In this document: positions 53,801 to 61,650 of the stretch, one piece after another
Numbering within the stretch: position 1 is the first letter of the stretch
Layout of the letters: every line of letters starts with the position of its first letter
DNA from: Bacteroides sp. MSB163
Lineage (GTDB): Bacteria > Bacteroidota > Bacteroidia > Bacteroidales > Bacteroidaceae
Direction of reading: 5' to 3'
DNA: 64,000 nt
Assembly: GCF_036416795.1 (NCBI RefSeq)
Contig: NZ_CP143867.1
Location: 4,704,001-4,768,000, forward strand
Position numbers and translations under genes: made by a program
Notes under the pieces: model-generated
What the model was told of the DNA's origin: nothing
The model's input: only the letters and a program-made list of their open reading frames with translations
The model's database searches: none

Positions 53801-54010
53801 GCAATAGCATTCAAAAAAGGCACTGTGAAGCATATTTTTTTCATTGCAGAAACTAAAGGAACAATGGATTCAATGGAACTTCGTGCAATAGAGAAAGCTA
53901 AGATTAATTGTGCCAAGAAACTCTTCAATGAAATATCTACTGAGAATGTTAAATATCATGATGTAGACAGCTATGAGCATCTACTGGATGTGATGCAAAC
54001 AATTAATTAA
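50822..54010 (+). CDS. res: Type III restriction enzyme Res subunit (helicase-nuclease)
   Basis: A 1062-residue SF2 helicase fused to a nuclease. Walker A is METGTGKTYVYVKTM at about residue 128. The DEAD-box-like motif II is VILDEPQKMGG, and motif III is INYSATHKNHH. Motif VI lies in TKRQEVGRGLRLAVN. The C-terminal PD-(D/E)XK nuclease is seen as PDWAIAFKKGTVKHIFFIAE, then TKG (Asp992, Glu1010, Lys1012). It needs Mod for site recognition and two head-to-head sites for cleavage. It appears full length, so the system is probably active. Confidence 0.95.
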   Translation: MKEMKFNFKIQPYQTDAVESIVGVFAGQPKFDETSDNTIYARDFGKKVKTVSKEEIQALQLHFNDLGDSIDVSDAEEQLDAAGYRNADIVLSDQQLLENINTIQAQQNIYKSSKLFSDIGRVSLDVEMETGTGKTYVYVKTMFELNKQYGWSKFIVVVPSIAIREGVKKSMEMTVEHFMEHYGKKARFFIYNSSNLNALDKFSSDAGINVMIINTQAFATSMKKDAKNKESRIIYSKRDEFNSRRPIDVIKVNRPIVILDEPQKMGGAATQTGIKNFNPLFLINYSATHKNHHNEVYVLDALDAYNKKLVKKIQVKGFEIHNLRGTDRYIFFEKIVVSSNKPPMAKLEIEVRQANGVTRKTKLLSIRDNLYLASNGLQQYKNGYTINNIDPDINTIEFVNGETMKTGDVVGDISEKDMRRIQIRETIQSHFEKEEALFHKGIKTLSLFFIDHVSMYRQYDEDGEEFLGEYGKIFEEEYNNILNDKLRLFGSSGDEAEKDDYQIYLCRFDTHDIHRGYFSVDKKGHSVNSELKKGSDISDDISAYDLILKNKERLLSFDEPTRFIFSHSALREGWDNPNVFQICTLKHSDSATTKRQEVGRGLRLAVNSSGTRMDAQTIGEDLVHEINKLTVIASESYTTFVTDLQKETRDVLYDRPTKATTEYFKGKILKVGENIITIDDQQAASIISYLVDNDYIDSKGGITEEYHKATISGTLEPLPKKLRDMEEPVHKLIQSIFDEHALDGMFENGHNTTIEDNPLNENFYKKEFQDLWKKINHKYAYTVSFDSEELIKNASEAINKDLHVAQVRYSITTGQQNETISQLQIKSGTTFSGGSSLSQLRNAHACTTPYDLIGDIAKGATLTRITASRILGKLTPEKKMMFAINPEEFITKVINLIKAQKATIIIEHISYNRIEGKYDSSIFTAEKHSAGYDKAIRAKRHITDYVFTDGTAKDSIEKTFCQSLESAEEVAVYAKLPKGFHIPTPVGNYSPDWAIAFKKGTVKHIFFIAETKGTMDSMELRAIEKAKINCAKKLFNEISTENVKYHDVDSYEHLLDVMQTIN

Positions 54011-54028
54011 TACCTAATCAAATTTATT

Positions 54029-55093
54029 ATGGCATTTATAAATTACCGTAAGGAAACTTCTGAACGAAGTGATGCTACCAATTGGGCAAAGAAAATACTA
54101 ATCGAAAAGACCGGCCTCTTCTTTGATGCCATTGAAGGATGTAACGAAAACAACAACAACGTTGTCACACATTTATTCGAACGTGCGAGAGTGGACTTTG
54201 TTCCAGGTGAATCTCTTGAAACAGATGTTCTTTCTGAAATAATATTATTAGAGACATCCGAAGTCCTACAGCGAAAAATTAACTTCGCAAATACCTTCAA
54301 TTGCCCATTGACATATGTATTATATTGCAACGAAAAAGAAGCCGTATGGGTGTATACTATTTCTGATCTTATCACATGTAAATTCATTGTTTCATACAAT
54401 ACATATCATGCCTTCTCTGATTGGATCTCTACAATTAAGGGTTGGAGATCGACAAAACCATATCGTGAACGTGAAGATTTACCTTATTTTGATAAAGCTC
54501 TTAGACGTGCAGGATGTGCTTGGCCTACAAATATAGATTGTTTTGTTTCAAATCAATATTCTCAGCCAATTGCAATACTAGAATTTCAGAATGCAAATAA
54601 CACTGAAGTTGCCATGCATTGCAATAATGATTTTTTCTTGGGAAAACATACACGAATTAACCAGCAGGGTTATATTCAATATGATAATGATGTAAGACGT
54701 TGGCAATCGCAAGAGATATTAAGAGTTCAATCTGGATTACGCTTGTTTATTATAACTTGGTCACAAAACTCTACAGATTTTATACTCAAAGAAGTCGAAG
54801 TTATTTCTTTTCCAGATCTTCCACTTAACAAAGATTGGACGAAACATAAAGAATATCAGCGTTTAATGCACAAAGTTGCTAACACGCGAGATCAAAGCAG
54901 TGCTCGTATAATTGCAAGTCAGTTTAGTACCTACAAATTAAGCTACGCTGCTCCTATAATGAATCAAGTATACAAATATCCGCCATTAAGTACAAAAGAT
55001 AAATCATTTCCTTATATCTATTATAGATACAAGAATTTAGTTGAAGGTTTAGCCGATACTCTTCCAGATTTATTTCTAAAATTGATAGATTAA
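54029..55093 (+). CDS. Third gene of the type III RM island; unknown protein with possible nuclease-like core
   Basis: A 354-residue soluble protein encoded 18 nt after res in the same AT-rich style, so part of the same unit. No domain is recognised with certainty. Asp170 in CAWPTNIDCFV and Glu185/Gln187 in PIAILEFQNANN fit a D-(x)n-ExQ pattern between beta strands, reminiscent of PD-(D/E)XK folds. A second acidic stretch, ETDVLSEIILLETSEVLQRK, lies near residue 64. No helicase or SAM motif is present. Possible roles are an accessory nuclease, a specificity or immunity factor, or an unrelated passenger. The nuclease idea is inference only. Confidence 0.6.
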   Translation: MAFINYRKETSERSDATNWAKKILIEKTGLFFDAIEGCNENNNNVVTHLFERARVDFVPGESLETDVLSEIILLETSEVLQRKINFANTFNCPLTYVLYCNEKEAVWVYTISDLITCKFIVSYNTYHAFSDWISTIKGWRSTKPYREREDLPYFDKALRRAGCAWPTNIDCFVSNQYSQPIAILEFQNANNTEVAMHCNNDFFLGKHTRINQQGYIQYDNDVRRWQSQEILRVQSGLRLFIITWSQNSTDFILKEVEVISFPDLPLNKDWTKHKEYQRLMHKVANTRDQSSARIIASQFSTYKLSYAAPIMNQVYKYPPLSTKDKSFPYIYYRYKNLVEGLADTLPDLFLKLID

Positions 55094-55269
55094 ATATAGT
55101 AGTAATTTGAAATAATCCATGTATCGCATTGATATTTATAGGCTTCGGCTGACTTCTCACTACAAATCTTATTTCAACCACCCAAAGAAGTATATACTTA
55201 GGTGTCCGTAAGACCTCCCAGATATTTCCACTATTAGGGCTCATTCACTACTCACTTATAGACATACTG

Positions 55270-55297
55270 CATATCAGCACATTCACGTGCTGATGTG
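55270..55297. terminator. Hairpin between the RM island and the nitroreductase gene
   Basis: CATATCAGCAC pairs with GTGCTGATGTG (one G-T pair) around ATTCAC, but it lacks a T tract. It lies between convergent genes. The rest of the 55094-55326 gap shows no recognisable gene. Confidence 0.35.
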
Positions 55298-55326
55298 TGC
55301 ATGGTTTGGAATCCCAAAGAACTGCT

Positions 55327-56055
55327 TTAGATTCTACGATAAACTCCATCAAACGGTACTCTGCACCGTTCTCCCCAGATTCCTTTATTTCCGTCCCGTA
55401 TTCCACAGGGGATAACCATGTTTATTTCAGCACCACGAGGCAATTTCAGTATCCTTTTTAGCCGACGGCTATCCAAACCTTCCAAAGGACAAGTGTCATA
55501 TCCTTCGTTTGCCATAGCAATCATAAACGTTTGGGCAGCGAGTGCACAAGATTTATGGGCAGTCACGCGCATATCATTTTCGGAAACTTCAAGCATCATC
55601 GGGCGAAAAATGCTGATGATGTTAACCAATAGTTTTCTGAATAATCCCAAAAATCCAAAGAAACGGGCATAAACAAACGGCATCAATTTGCCATAGTATA
55701 ATTCCCGGTCTTTGATGCGTTTGGCCTGACGCTCTTTCGGACTGTAACGCCGGATATTCTCCCGTTCGAAGTCAAGTACAAACCGCGCATGCTTCCTGTA
55801 CCAATCACGCCGTACCACGAAAACAACTATTTGTGAAGCTGTGGAAGTGGCTTTCTGATCGAGACAAGCTCTTGAAACCTTTGCCAGCAATTCGGGCTGA
55901 GTGATATGATAAAACTCCCATAACTGCATATCCGAGCTGTTGGGAGCTAATGTTGCCAATTCCAGATAATGTTTTATTCTTTCCGGATCTATCAGTTTCG
56001 TTTTATCGTAGGCTCGCACAGAGCGACGATAATGGAGGACTTCGTCTAAATTCAT
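55327..56055 (-). CDS. Nitroreductase family protein
   Basis: A 242-residue FMN-dependent oxidoreductase. The start VLHYRRSVRAYDKTKLIDPE has the FMN-binding R-R-S-x-R motif, and LATLAPNSSDMQLWEFYHI has the conserved S-x-x-N/M-x-Q-x-W pattern. NEGYDTCPLEGLDSRRLKRI matches the late conserved region (G-x-x-x-x-P-x-x-G). GAEINMVIPCGIRDGNKGIW closes the fold. It uses NAD(P)H to reduce nitro compounds or quinones. Residues LDQKATSTAS are encoded by a 23-bp stretch repeated exactly at 56621. Confidence 0.88.
   Translation of the reverse strand: MNLDEVLHYRRSVRAYDKTKLIDPERIKHYLELATLAPNSSDMQLWEFYHITQPELLAKVSRACLDQKATSTASQIVVFVVRRDWYRKHARFVLDFERENIRRYSPKERQAKRIKDRELYYGKLMPFVYARFFGFLGLFRKLLVNIISIFRPMMLEVSENDMRVTAHKSCALAAQTFMIAMANEGYDTCPLEGLDSRRLKRILKLPRGAEINMVIPCGIRDGNKGIWGERCRVPFDGVYRRI
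55841..55863. repeat. 23-bp direct repeat, copy 1 (inside the nitroreductase gene)
   Basis: GTGGAAGTGGCTTTCTGATC plus GAG occurs here and again at 56621-56643, in the same orientation, 780 bp away. Flanks do not match. Confidence 0.8.
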
Positions 56056-56212
56056 AATGCTGTAAATGTTATAATACTATTATACTTTTTCTTAGAGTTA
56101 AAAAACTTCAGGATACTTATAGAATTAATTCTATCTTAGTATAAGATTAAAACATCCCCATAAGCTAATTTTTCCTCAACTAACCGGACTTTTTGTGTAA
56201 TCAGAATGATTC

Positions 56213-56419
56213 ATGTGCTGTATATCACTTATTCGTGATGAGATATTTAATTACGATGTCTTGTATTCATTCGGTGAACATCCTATGATACACTTAAATG
56301 CTTTACTGAAATATTGCGGATATCTATTCCCAGCCCACCCGATGATACAGGGTATTGATATGCTAGGCAGTGCCAACGATACGGAGGCTTGGCTTCGCCG
56401 AATCGGAATCATCAAATAA
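56213..56419 (+). pseudogene. Possible C-terminal fragment of a lost gene
   Basis: A 68-codon frame (LYSFGEHPMIHLNALLKYCG, then YLFPAHPMIQGIDMLGSAND and TEAWLRRIGIIK) with coding-like composition but no usual start context and no family I can name with confidence. The ending resembles the tail of flavodoxin-like NAD(P)H oxidoreductases. It sits between the nitroreductase gene and a repeat-rich gap. Confidence 0.3.
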
Positions 56420-56546
56420 AAAACATAAAATAAGGAAAAGATGAAAAAAGGAAATCTTCATGTACGGACTCCGGTTTTGATATCCTAAGAATACAGAAAA
56501 TAAAATCTAAAGAGGGTATCAAAATAACGCTTAGAACACAAATTAC

Positions 56547-56643
56547 ACGAATTACACAAATAATTCTTTTTTTATACTTCTGATAATCAAAGCTTATCTG
56601 ATTTGTTATTTACGTAATTCGTGGAAGTGGCTTTCTGATCGAG
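56547..56643. repeat. Inverted repeat (ACGAATTAC/GTAATTCGT) and 23-bp direct repeat copy 2
   Basis: ACGAATTAC at 56547-56555 is complementary to GTAATTCGT at 56614-56622, a motif often seen as intergenic repeats in this group. It abuts the second copy of the 23-bp direct repeat (56621-56643). The remainder of 56420-56725 holds no recognisable gene. Confidence 0.55.
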
Positions 56644-56725
56644 TTCCGAATCTATCCCAAAACTGTTTATTGTTCCATTATGAATTTGGTTATTTTTCAC
56701 CATTGTGTGAATGGCCGAAACAGAC

Positions 56726-56733
56726 TATTTTTG
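56726..56733 (+). promoter_or_regulatory. -7 promoter element for the DUF1349 lipoprotein gene
   Basis: TATTTTTG, 34 nt upstream of the ATG. Confidence 0.5.
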
Positions 56734-56767
56734 CGAAAAAAAATAATCATTCATAATCAATTAAGCA

Positions 56768-57514
56768 ATGAAAAGTAATACTATTTATCAAGTAATTCTT
56801 GCAGGAAGCATCATATTGGCTTCTTGCCAATCCAACAATTCTGCTAAGCAAGACGAGTCTCAACAAACAATGAACAAAACAGTTGTAAACAAAGTTACAG
56901 ATTGCAAAATCAGTGCGGGAAACATCACTTTCACTAATGCTATCAATGGAGCTGAAAATTGCGTGAAACTGCTTGATGATGGCGCATTGGAATTCCATTG
57001 TGCCGAAGGACTGGATTTCTTCAGTGACCCGAATGGAAAACTGTCAAATACAACGCTTCCTATTCTGCTTGTCCCCGTTGAGAACACGAAACCTTTTACG
57101 TTAATAGCCAAGGTTACTCCGGAGTTCACAACAGAGGGATTGTATAATGCAGCCGACCTTTTTGTATATTCTTGTGATTCACTTTGGCAGAAACTGGCAT
57201 TTGAACAGGATGAATATGGTAACCACCGTATTGTTACAGTAAGAACACAAGGAACATCCGATGACAATAATCATGACAAATTAGATGTTTCATCTGTTTA
57301 CCTGAAAATTTCATCTGATACAAAAACCATTGCCAGCTATTATTCCATTGACAAGAAAAAATGGAATATGGTTCGTCTATACAAGAATTATTATCCAAAT
57401 AACATTTATTTGGGTATCAGTAGCCAGTGTCCTCAAAAAGGCAGCTGCACAAGTCGTTTTGAAGAAATTTCTTTGTCTCACGATAATGTTAGCGATTTCC
57501 GCTTGGGAGAATAA
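56768..57514 (+). CDS. DUF1349 lipoprotein (concanavalin-like beta-sandwich)
   Basis: A 248-residue lipoprotein (signal ending ILASCQSNNS). A DUF1349-type jelly-roll domain follows: GALEFHCAEGLDFFSDPNGK, TLIAKVTPEFTTEGLYNAAD, LFVYSCDSLWQKLAFEQDEY, then the W-x-x-VRLY and IYLGISSQCP strands. The fold is a carbohydrate-binding-like sandwich, often called regulation-of-enolase-1-like. A catalytic role is not evident. It is monocistronic. Confidence 0.85.
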   Translation: MKSNTIYQVILAGSIILASCQSNNSAKQDESQQTMNKTVVNKVTDCKISAGNITFTNAINGAENCVKLLDDGALEFHCAEGLDFFSDPNGKLSNTTLPILLVPVENTKPFTLIAKVTPEFTTEGLYNAADLFVYSCDSLWQKLAFEQDEYGNHRIVTVRTQGTSDDNNHDKLDVSSVYLKISSDTKTIASYYSIDKKKWNMVRLYKNYYPNNIYLGISSQCPQKGSCTSRFEEISLSHDNVSDFRLGE

Positions 57515-57781
57515 ACCATTATATATTGAAGGTGTAATTCTTAAAATGGCATGACAAAAACCGCAGAATATTTCTACTTTCTGAAAAAGCTTATGATTTA
57601 AGTATAGTTTTGGAGTCAATTGATAATAAAGAAAAGTATCTCGCTCTTATCTTTAAAAGTTATAAGAAAAAGCAAGTTCTATCGATTTTCACAAAGCGCT
57701 TTAAATCATCCATTTATAACTTTTCTCAGAAAAACCCACTCCAAGGCATCAAAAGAGCACAATACTTCCCATACTACATCC
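57515..57781. other. Non-coding gap
   Basis: About 270 bp with only short frames that look like chance ORFs (57610-57811). Confidence 0.4.
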
Positions 57782-57789
57782 TATCTTTG
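57782..57789 (+). promoter_or_regulatory. -7 promoter element for the HU-like gene
   Basis: TATCTTTG, 67 nt upstream of the ATG at 57857. Confidence 0.55.
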
Positions 57790-57872
57790 CAATGTCATCA
57801 GAAATAAATGATGGCAAGTGAACCTTATTTTTTTAACCAATTAAACTTTAATTATTATGGCTTTAGAGTATA

Positions 57873-58337
57873 GTGACCAAAAGAGTGTTTGGCTTTGACG
57901 ACACAAAGGCAGAGAAGTATGTAGCGAAATCTGTGCGTTCGGGACAGATGAGTTTTAGTAAAATGTGTGCAAAAGTTAGTCGACTTTGCGGAATCCACCG
58001 AAAGGTAGTAGATTTAGTAGTCAGCGGTTTGGTTGATATAATGGCGGAGGATATTGATGACGGAAAAAGTGTTCAATTGGGAGAATTCGGCATCTTTCGC
58101 CCCACCATTAAGGCCAAAAGTGCGGATACAGCGGAAGGTGTAACGGCTAGTAATATAGTACGCAAGCGTATTGTATTCACTCCGGGGAAAATTTTCCAAC
58201 GTACTTTGAGAGAAATGAGTGTAACCTGCGCCATTCCCATCGATACAGATCATACGGACGGAAGCAGTTCCGGTGGTAACGGTAGCGGTGGCAACCAAGG
58301 AGGTGACGGTGGTATAGAGGATGATCCGTTAGAATAA
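57873..58337 (+). CDS. HU/IHF-like DNA-binding protein with a disrupted N-terminus
   Basis: From GTG 57873 the frame gives 154 residues. The HU-like core is GLVDIMAEDIDDGKSVQLGE, FGIFRPTIKA and the later RKRIVFTPGKIF, and a Gly/Asn-rich tail (DGSSSGGNGSGGNQGG) follows. The Bacteroides HU-like family normally starts MALEYS and then has ~20 more residues before RVFGFD. Here ATG 57857 opens MALEYS in another frame and stops after 13 codons. The N-terminal linker therefore appears lost by a small deletion with a frame change. The protein may start at the GTG or may not be made. Confidence 0.65.
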   Translation: MTKRVFGFDDTKAEKYVAKSVRSGQMSFSKMCAKVSRLCGIHRKVVDLVVSGLVDIMAEDIDDGKSVQLGEFGIFRPTIKAKSADTAEGVTASNIVRKRIVFTPGKIFQRTLREMSVTCAIPIDTDHTDGSSSGGNGSGGNQGGDGGIEDDPLE

Positions 58338-58346
58338 TGCCAAATT

Positions 58347-58377
58347 AAAGTAGCGAAGTTCTTTCGCTACTTTTTTT
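58347..58377 (+). terminator. Rho-independent terminator after the HU-like gene
   Basis: AAAGTAGCGAA / TTCGCTACTTT stem followed by a run of T. Confidence 0.85.
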
Positions 58378-58410
58378 GTTTCCATACCTATTTATATGGA
58401 TAATATCTCT

Positions 58411-58418
58411 TATTTTTG
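58411..58418 (+). promoter_or_regulatory. -7 promoter element for the first DUF362 gene
   Basis: TATTTTTG, 27 nt upstream of the ATG at 58446. Confidence 0.5.
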
Positions 58419-58445
58419 CACATATTATAACTATAAATAGATAAT

Positions 58446-59567
58446 ATGGAAACATCAAAAGTCTACTACACAGACCTGCGTACCTCTCCTACTTCCAATC
58501 TTCTGGATAAGATGGAGCGCTTGGTAAAGCGGGCAGGTATTGAACAACTACCCTTAAAAGACAGTTTTGTCGCTATCAAGATTCACTTCGGTGAGCCGGG
58601 AAACCTTGCTTATCTTCGTCCGAATTATGCAGCTCGCATGGCAAACCTATTGCGCAACAATGGTGCAAAACCTTTCTTGACGGACTGTAACACACTATAT
58701 TCAGGCCGTCGTGCCAATGCCGTCGATCATCTGCAAAGCGCAATGGAAAATGGTTATAATCCTATATCCGCCCAATGCCAGGTCATCATCGGAGATGGAT
58801 TGAAAGGTACGGATTGCCGGGAAATTCCCTTAAACGGTGAGTACTGTGCCGCCCCCAAGATTGGTACTGCCATAGTCGATGCGGATATTATCATCAGTAT
58901 GAATCACTTTAAAGGGCACGAACAGGCAGGTTTTGGCGGAGCTTTAAAGAATTTGGGCATGGGTTGTGCCAGCGTAGCCGGAAAACTGGAACTACATTCA
59001 GCCTCTCAACCCAAAATAGATACGGAAAGTTGTATCGGCTGTAATATCTGCGTGAAGCACTGTGCACACGATGCTGTACATCTGAATGCAAGACGCAAAG
59101 CAGAAATAGATTATGCGAAATGCGTAGGTTGCGGACAATGTGTCGCCTTGTGCCAGTATGACGGCGCCATTATGGGCGATGAAGATACGTCCGAACGCTT
59201 AAACTATAAGATTGCCGAATATTCACTGGCCGTAGTGAAAAATAAGCCCAACTTCCACATCAGTTTTATAATGAACGTATCTCCGGAATGTGACTGTTGG
59301 AATCATAATGATGCCGCCATTGTACCCGACCTCGGTATTCTGGCTTCTACAGACCCTGTGGCTCTGGATAAAGCATGCGCGGATATGGTCATACAAGCTC
59401 CTATACTGCACACGGGCAACCGCCTTTCCGCCGGACATGAGCACGATGATTTGTGTGGCCATGACAAGTTCCACATGATGCACCCGGATACGGACTGGCT
59501 GGCTGGATTGCGCCATGCGGAAAAGATCGGATTGGGCAATATGCAATATGAATTGGTGAAGATTTAA
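58446..59567 (+). CDS. DUF362 protein with a 2[4Fe-4S] ferredoxin domain
   Basis: A 373-residue cytoplasmic protein. The DUF362 domain (VAIKIHFGEPGNLAYLRPNY, then SMNHFKGHEQAGFGGALKNL) surrounds a ferredoxin insert at about residues 190-240 with two complete clusters: Cys196-x2-Cys199-x2-Cys202-x3-Cys206 and Cys226-x2-Cys229-x2-Cys232-x3-Cys236. It is a candidate electron-transfer protein or Fe-S-dependent enzyme; no substrate is known from sequence. It starts the redox cluster but is separated from the next gene by 152 bp and a second promoter-like sequence. Confidence 0.88.
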   Translation: METSKVYYTDLRTSPTSNLLDKMERLVKRAGIEQLPLKDSFVAIKIHFGEPGNLAYLRPNYAARMANLLRNNGAKPFLTDCNTLYSGRRANAVDHLQSAMENGYNPISAQCQVIIGDGLKGTDCREIPLNGEYCAAPKIGTAIVDADIIISMNHFKGHEQAGFGGALKNLGMGCASVAGKLELHSASQPKIDTESCIGCNICVKHCAHDAVHLNARRKAEIDYAKCVGCGQCVALCQYDGAIMGDEDTSERLNYKIAEYSLAVVKNKPNFHISFIMNVSPECDCWNHNDAAIVPDLGILASTDPVALDKACADMVIQAPILHTGNRLSAGHEHDDLCGHDKFHMMHPDTDWLAGLRHAEKIGLGNMQYELVKI

Positions 59568-59662
59568 ACCTTTTCCGTCCGAAAGAGTCTTAATATAAAC
59601 GTACCGATACAAAACCTGTAAGGATTGAGACAAATCTTCAAACAAAATGAGCGCTCATCTCC

Positions 59663-59670
59663 TACTTTTG
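59663..59670 (+). promoter_or_regulatory. -7 promoter element ahead of the ECF S-component gene
   Basis: TACTTTTG, 49 nt upstream of the ATG at 59720. Confidence 0.5.
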
Positions 59671-59719
59671 TATCTTGAAGAAACATAATAATAACAAATT
59701 AAAATCTAATCATTGAATA

Positions 59720-60229
59720 ATGGAAACATCTGCTAAACTCTACTCTTTGTCGTTCAGTAACGTGAAGACCTATTTGTTTGCATTCTTATTTGTTGCAGGA
59801 AATATAGCATTGCCGCAGCTTTGTCATCTGGTTCCTGCGGGCGGACCGACTTTGCTGCCTATCTATTTCTTTACATTGATTGCCGCCTATAAATTCGGTT
59901 TCCGTGTAGGACTGCTTACGGCTTTACTTTCTCCGTTGATTAATCATTTACTGTTTGGTATGCCCGCTGCCGCTGCATTGCCTGTGTTGCTGATAAAATC
60001 CGGTTTACTTGCAGGAGCAGCTGCATTTGCTGCGCGATATACAAAGAAGATATCCTTAGTTGCATTGCTTAGTGTGATTCTTACTTACCAGGTGATAGGC
60101 ACTGCTTTTGAATGGGCTATATGTGGTAACTTCTTCCTGGCCGTACAAGATTTCCGTATTGGCATGCCGGGTATGCTGATCCAATGGTTCGGTGGTTACG
60201 CTCTGCTGAAAGCTATTTCCAAACTTTAA
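59720..60229 (+). CDS. ECF-type transporter substrate-binding (S) component-like membrane protein
   Basis: A 169-residue protein with about six membrane helices and no signal peptide. The segment CHLVPAGGPTLLPIYFFTLI, then YKFGFRVGLLTALLSPLINH and LLFGMP, resembles S components that capture vitamins or other small molecules. No EcfA or EcfT gene is in the window, so a shared energising module elsewhere would be needed. It is 24 nt upstream of the phosphoribosyltransferase gene, within a run of redox genes. The substrate is unknown. Confidence 0.72.
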   Translation: METSAKLYSLSFSNVKTYLFAFLFVAGNIALPQLCHLVPAGGPTLLPIYFFTLIAAYKFGFRVGLLTALLSPLINHLLFGMPAAAALPVLLIKSGLLAGAAAFAARYTKKISLVALLSVILTYQVIGTAFEWAICGNFFLAVQDFRIGMPGMLIQWFGGYALLKAISKL

Positions 60230-60253
60230 TAATAGACTATCTCCCATAACAAT

Positions 60254-60649
60254 ATGGCAAAAACAATGGAAGAAGTGCTGGAACGCTTCCGCACAATTGA
60301 ATTCCGCGATGATTTTGATATGATCGTGGCTATTGCTAATGGCGGTATCGTTCCGGCAGGTATCATCAACCAGCGATTGCAAAAAGAAGTGCATCTGCTA
60401 CGTATCAATTTGCGAGATGAATACCAGCATCCGAAGTACGATGTACCCCAGTTGCTCGCTCCGGTTGACTTTGATTTTAAAAATAAAAGCATCTTATTGG
60501 TAGATGACCGTATTAAGACAGGATCTACCATTCGCCTGGCGTGCGAATTACTAAAAGACGCACGTCTGATAAAAACATTCGCAGTCAATGGTACGGCAGA
60601 TTATGCCTTGTTTGACGAGACGTGTTTTAAGTTCTCGTGGATACTATGA
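60254..60649 (+). CDS. Phosphoribosyltransferase family protein
   Basis: A 131-residue PRTase-fold protein. The PRPP-binding loop is ILLVDDRIKTGSTIRLACEL (D-D-x-x-x-T-G-S/T), and an N-terminal strand-loop (FDMIVAIANGGIVPAGIINQ) gives the pyrophosphate loop. At 131 residues it is short and lacks an obvious hood domain, so the base substrate cannot be assigned. It might act as a salvage enzyme or as a PRPP-sensing regulator. It shares transcription direction and close spacing with its neighbours. Confidence 0.82.
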   Translation: MAKTMEEVLERFRTIEFRDDFDMIVAIANGGIVPAGIINQRLQKEVHLLRINLRDEYQHPKYDVPQLLAPVDFDFKNKSILLVDDRIKTGSTIRLACELLKDARLIKTFAVNGTADYALFDETCFKFSWIL

Positions 60650-60687
60650 ACAATTGATAATTAATAGATTAATAATCTGAAGGGCCT

Positions 60688-61623
60688 ATGGATAGAAGGG
60701 ATTTCTTAAAGACTCTGGCGGTAACGGGTGCGGTGATGACCGTACAACGTTCCGAAGCAATGGACATACTGGCGCAAAAGCTGACAAATGCTGGCGGCGG
60801 TAAGGTGGATCTGGTAGCTGTGATGGGTGGAGAACCGGAAGCGATGTTCAGGCGTGCTATTACAGAAATGGGTGGCATGAAACAGTTTATAAAACCGGGA
60901 CAAAAGGTAGTGGTTAAACCGAATATCGGTTGGGATAAAGTACCCGAATTGGCCGGTAATACGAATCCGAAGCTCGTTGCGGAAATTGTGAAGCAATGTC
61001 TTGCCGCAGGTGCCAAGGAGGTTACGGTTTTTGATCATACTTGCGATGACTGGCAGAAGTGCTACAAGAACAGTGGCATTGAAGAAGCTGCCAAAGCTGC
61101 GGGTGCCAAGGTTATGCCGGCTCATCTGGAAAGCTACTACAAACCAGTCTCATTGCCCAAAGGCGTACGCATGAAAAGTGCCAAGGTACACGAAGCTATT
61201 CTGAACAGTGATGTATGGATCAATGTGCCCATCCTGAAAAACCATGGAGGTGCCAATCTGACGATTTCCATGAAGAACCACATGGGTATTGTTTGGGATC
61301 GCGGTTTCTTCCATTCCAACGACTTGCAGCAATGTATTGCCGATATCTGCACAATGGATAAGAAAGCAGTACTGAATGTGGTGGATGCCTATCGCGTTTT
61401 GAAAACGAATGGCCCGCGCGGACGTTCTGCTTCGGATGTGGTATTGACCAAAGGATTATTTATTTCACAGGATATCGTGGCCGTAGATACGGCTGCCACC
61501 AAATTCTTTAACCAGGTTCGCGAAATGCCGCTTGAAAGTGTAGCTCACCTTGCTAACGGGCAGGCATTGAAGATTGGAACAATGGATTTGGATAAGCTGA
61601 ATGTGAAGCGTATCAGGCTTTAA
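60688..61623 (+). CDS. Tat-exported DUF362 protein
   Basis: A 311-residue protein. It starts with a twin-arginine signal (MDRRDFLKTLAVTGAVMTVQ), so it probably leaves the cytoplasm folded with a cofactor. The DUF362 domain follows: KPGQKVVVKPNIGWDKVPEL, VTVFDHTCDDWQKCYKNSGI, NVPILKNHGGANLTISMKNH and MGIVWDRGFFHSNDL. Unlike the first DUF362 protein it has no ferredoxin insert. It is 27 bp upstream of the polyferredoxin gene, which could feed it electrons. Activity unknown. Confidence 0.88.
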   Translation: MDRRDFLKTLAVTGAVMTVQRSEAMDILAQKLTNAGGGKVDLVAVMGGEPEAMFRRAITEMGGMKQFIKPGQKVVVKPNIGWDKVPELAGNTNPKLVAEIVKQCLAAGAKEVTVFDHTCDDWQKCYKNSGIEEAAKAAGAKVMPAHLESYYKPVSLPKGVRMKSAKVHEAILNSDVWINVPILKNHGGANLTISMKNHMGIVWDRGFFHSNDLQQCIADICTMDKKAVLNVVDAYRVLKTNGPRGRSASDVVLTKGLFISQDIVAVDTAATKFFNQVREMPLESVAHLANGQALKIGTMDLDKLNVKRIRL

Positions 61624-61650
61624 TTCAAGCTATATAAAGTATACACACTT

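Noticed and set aside
48875..55093. BREX, DISARM or type I restriction system
   Set aside because: No BrxC/PglZ, DrmA or HsdS-like protein is present; beta-class Mod and helicase-PD-(D/E)XK Res define type III.
57610..57811. Two overlapping short ORFs before the HU-like gene
   Set aside because: Basic, low-information peptides in two frames of the same AT-rich stretch, overlapping the HU promoter; no start context.
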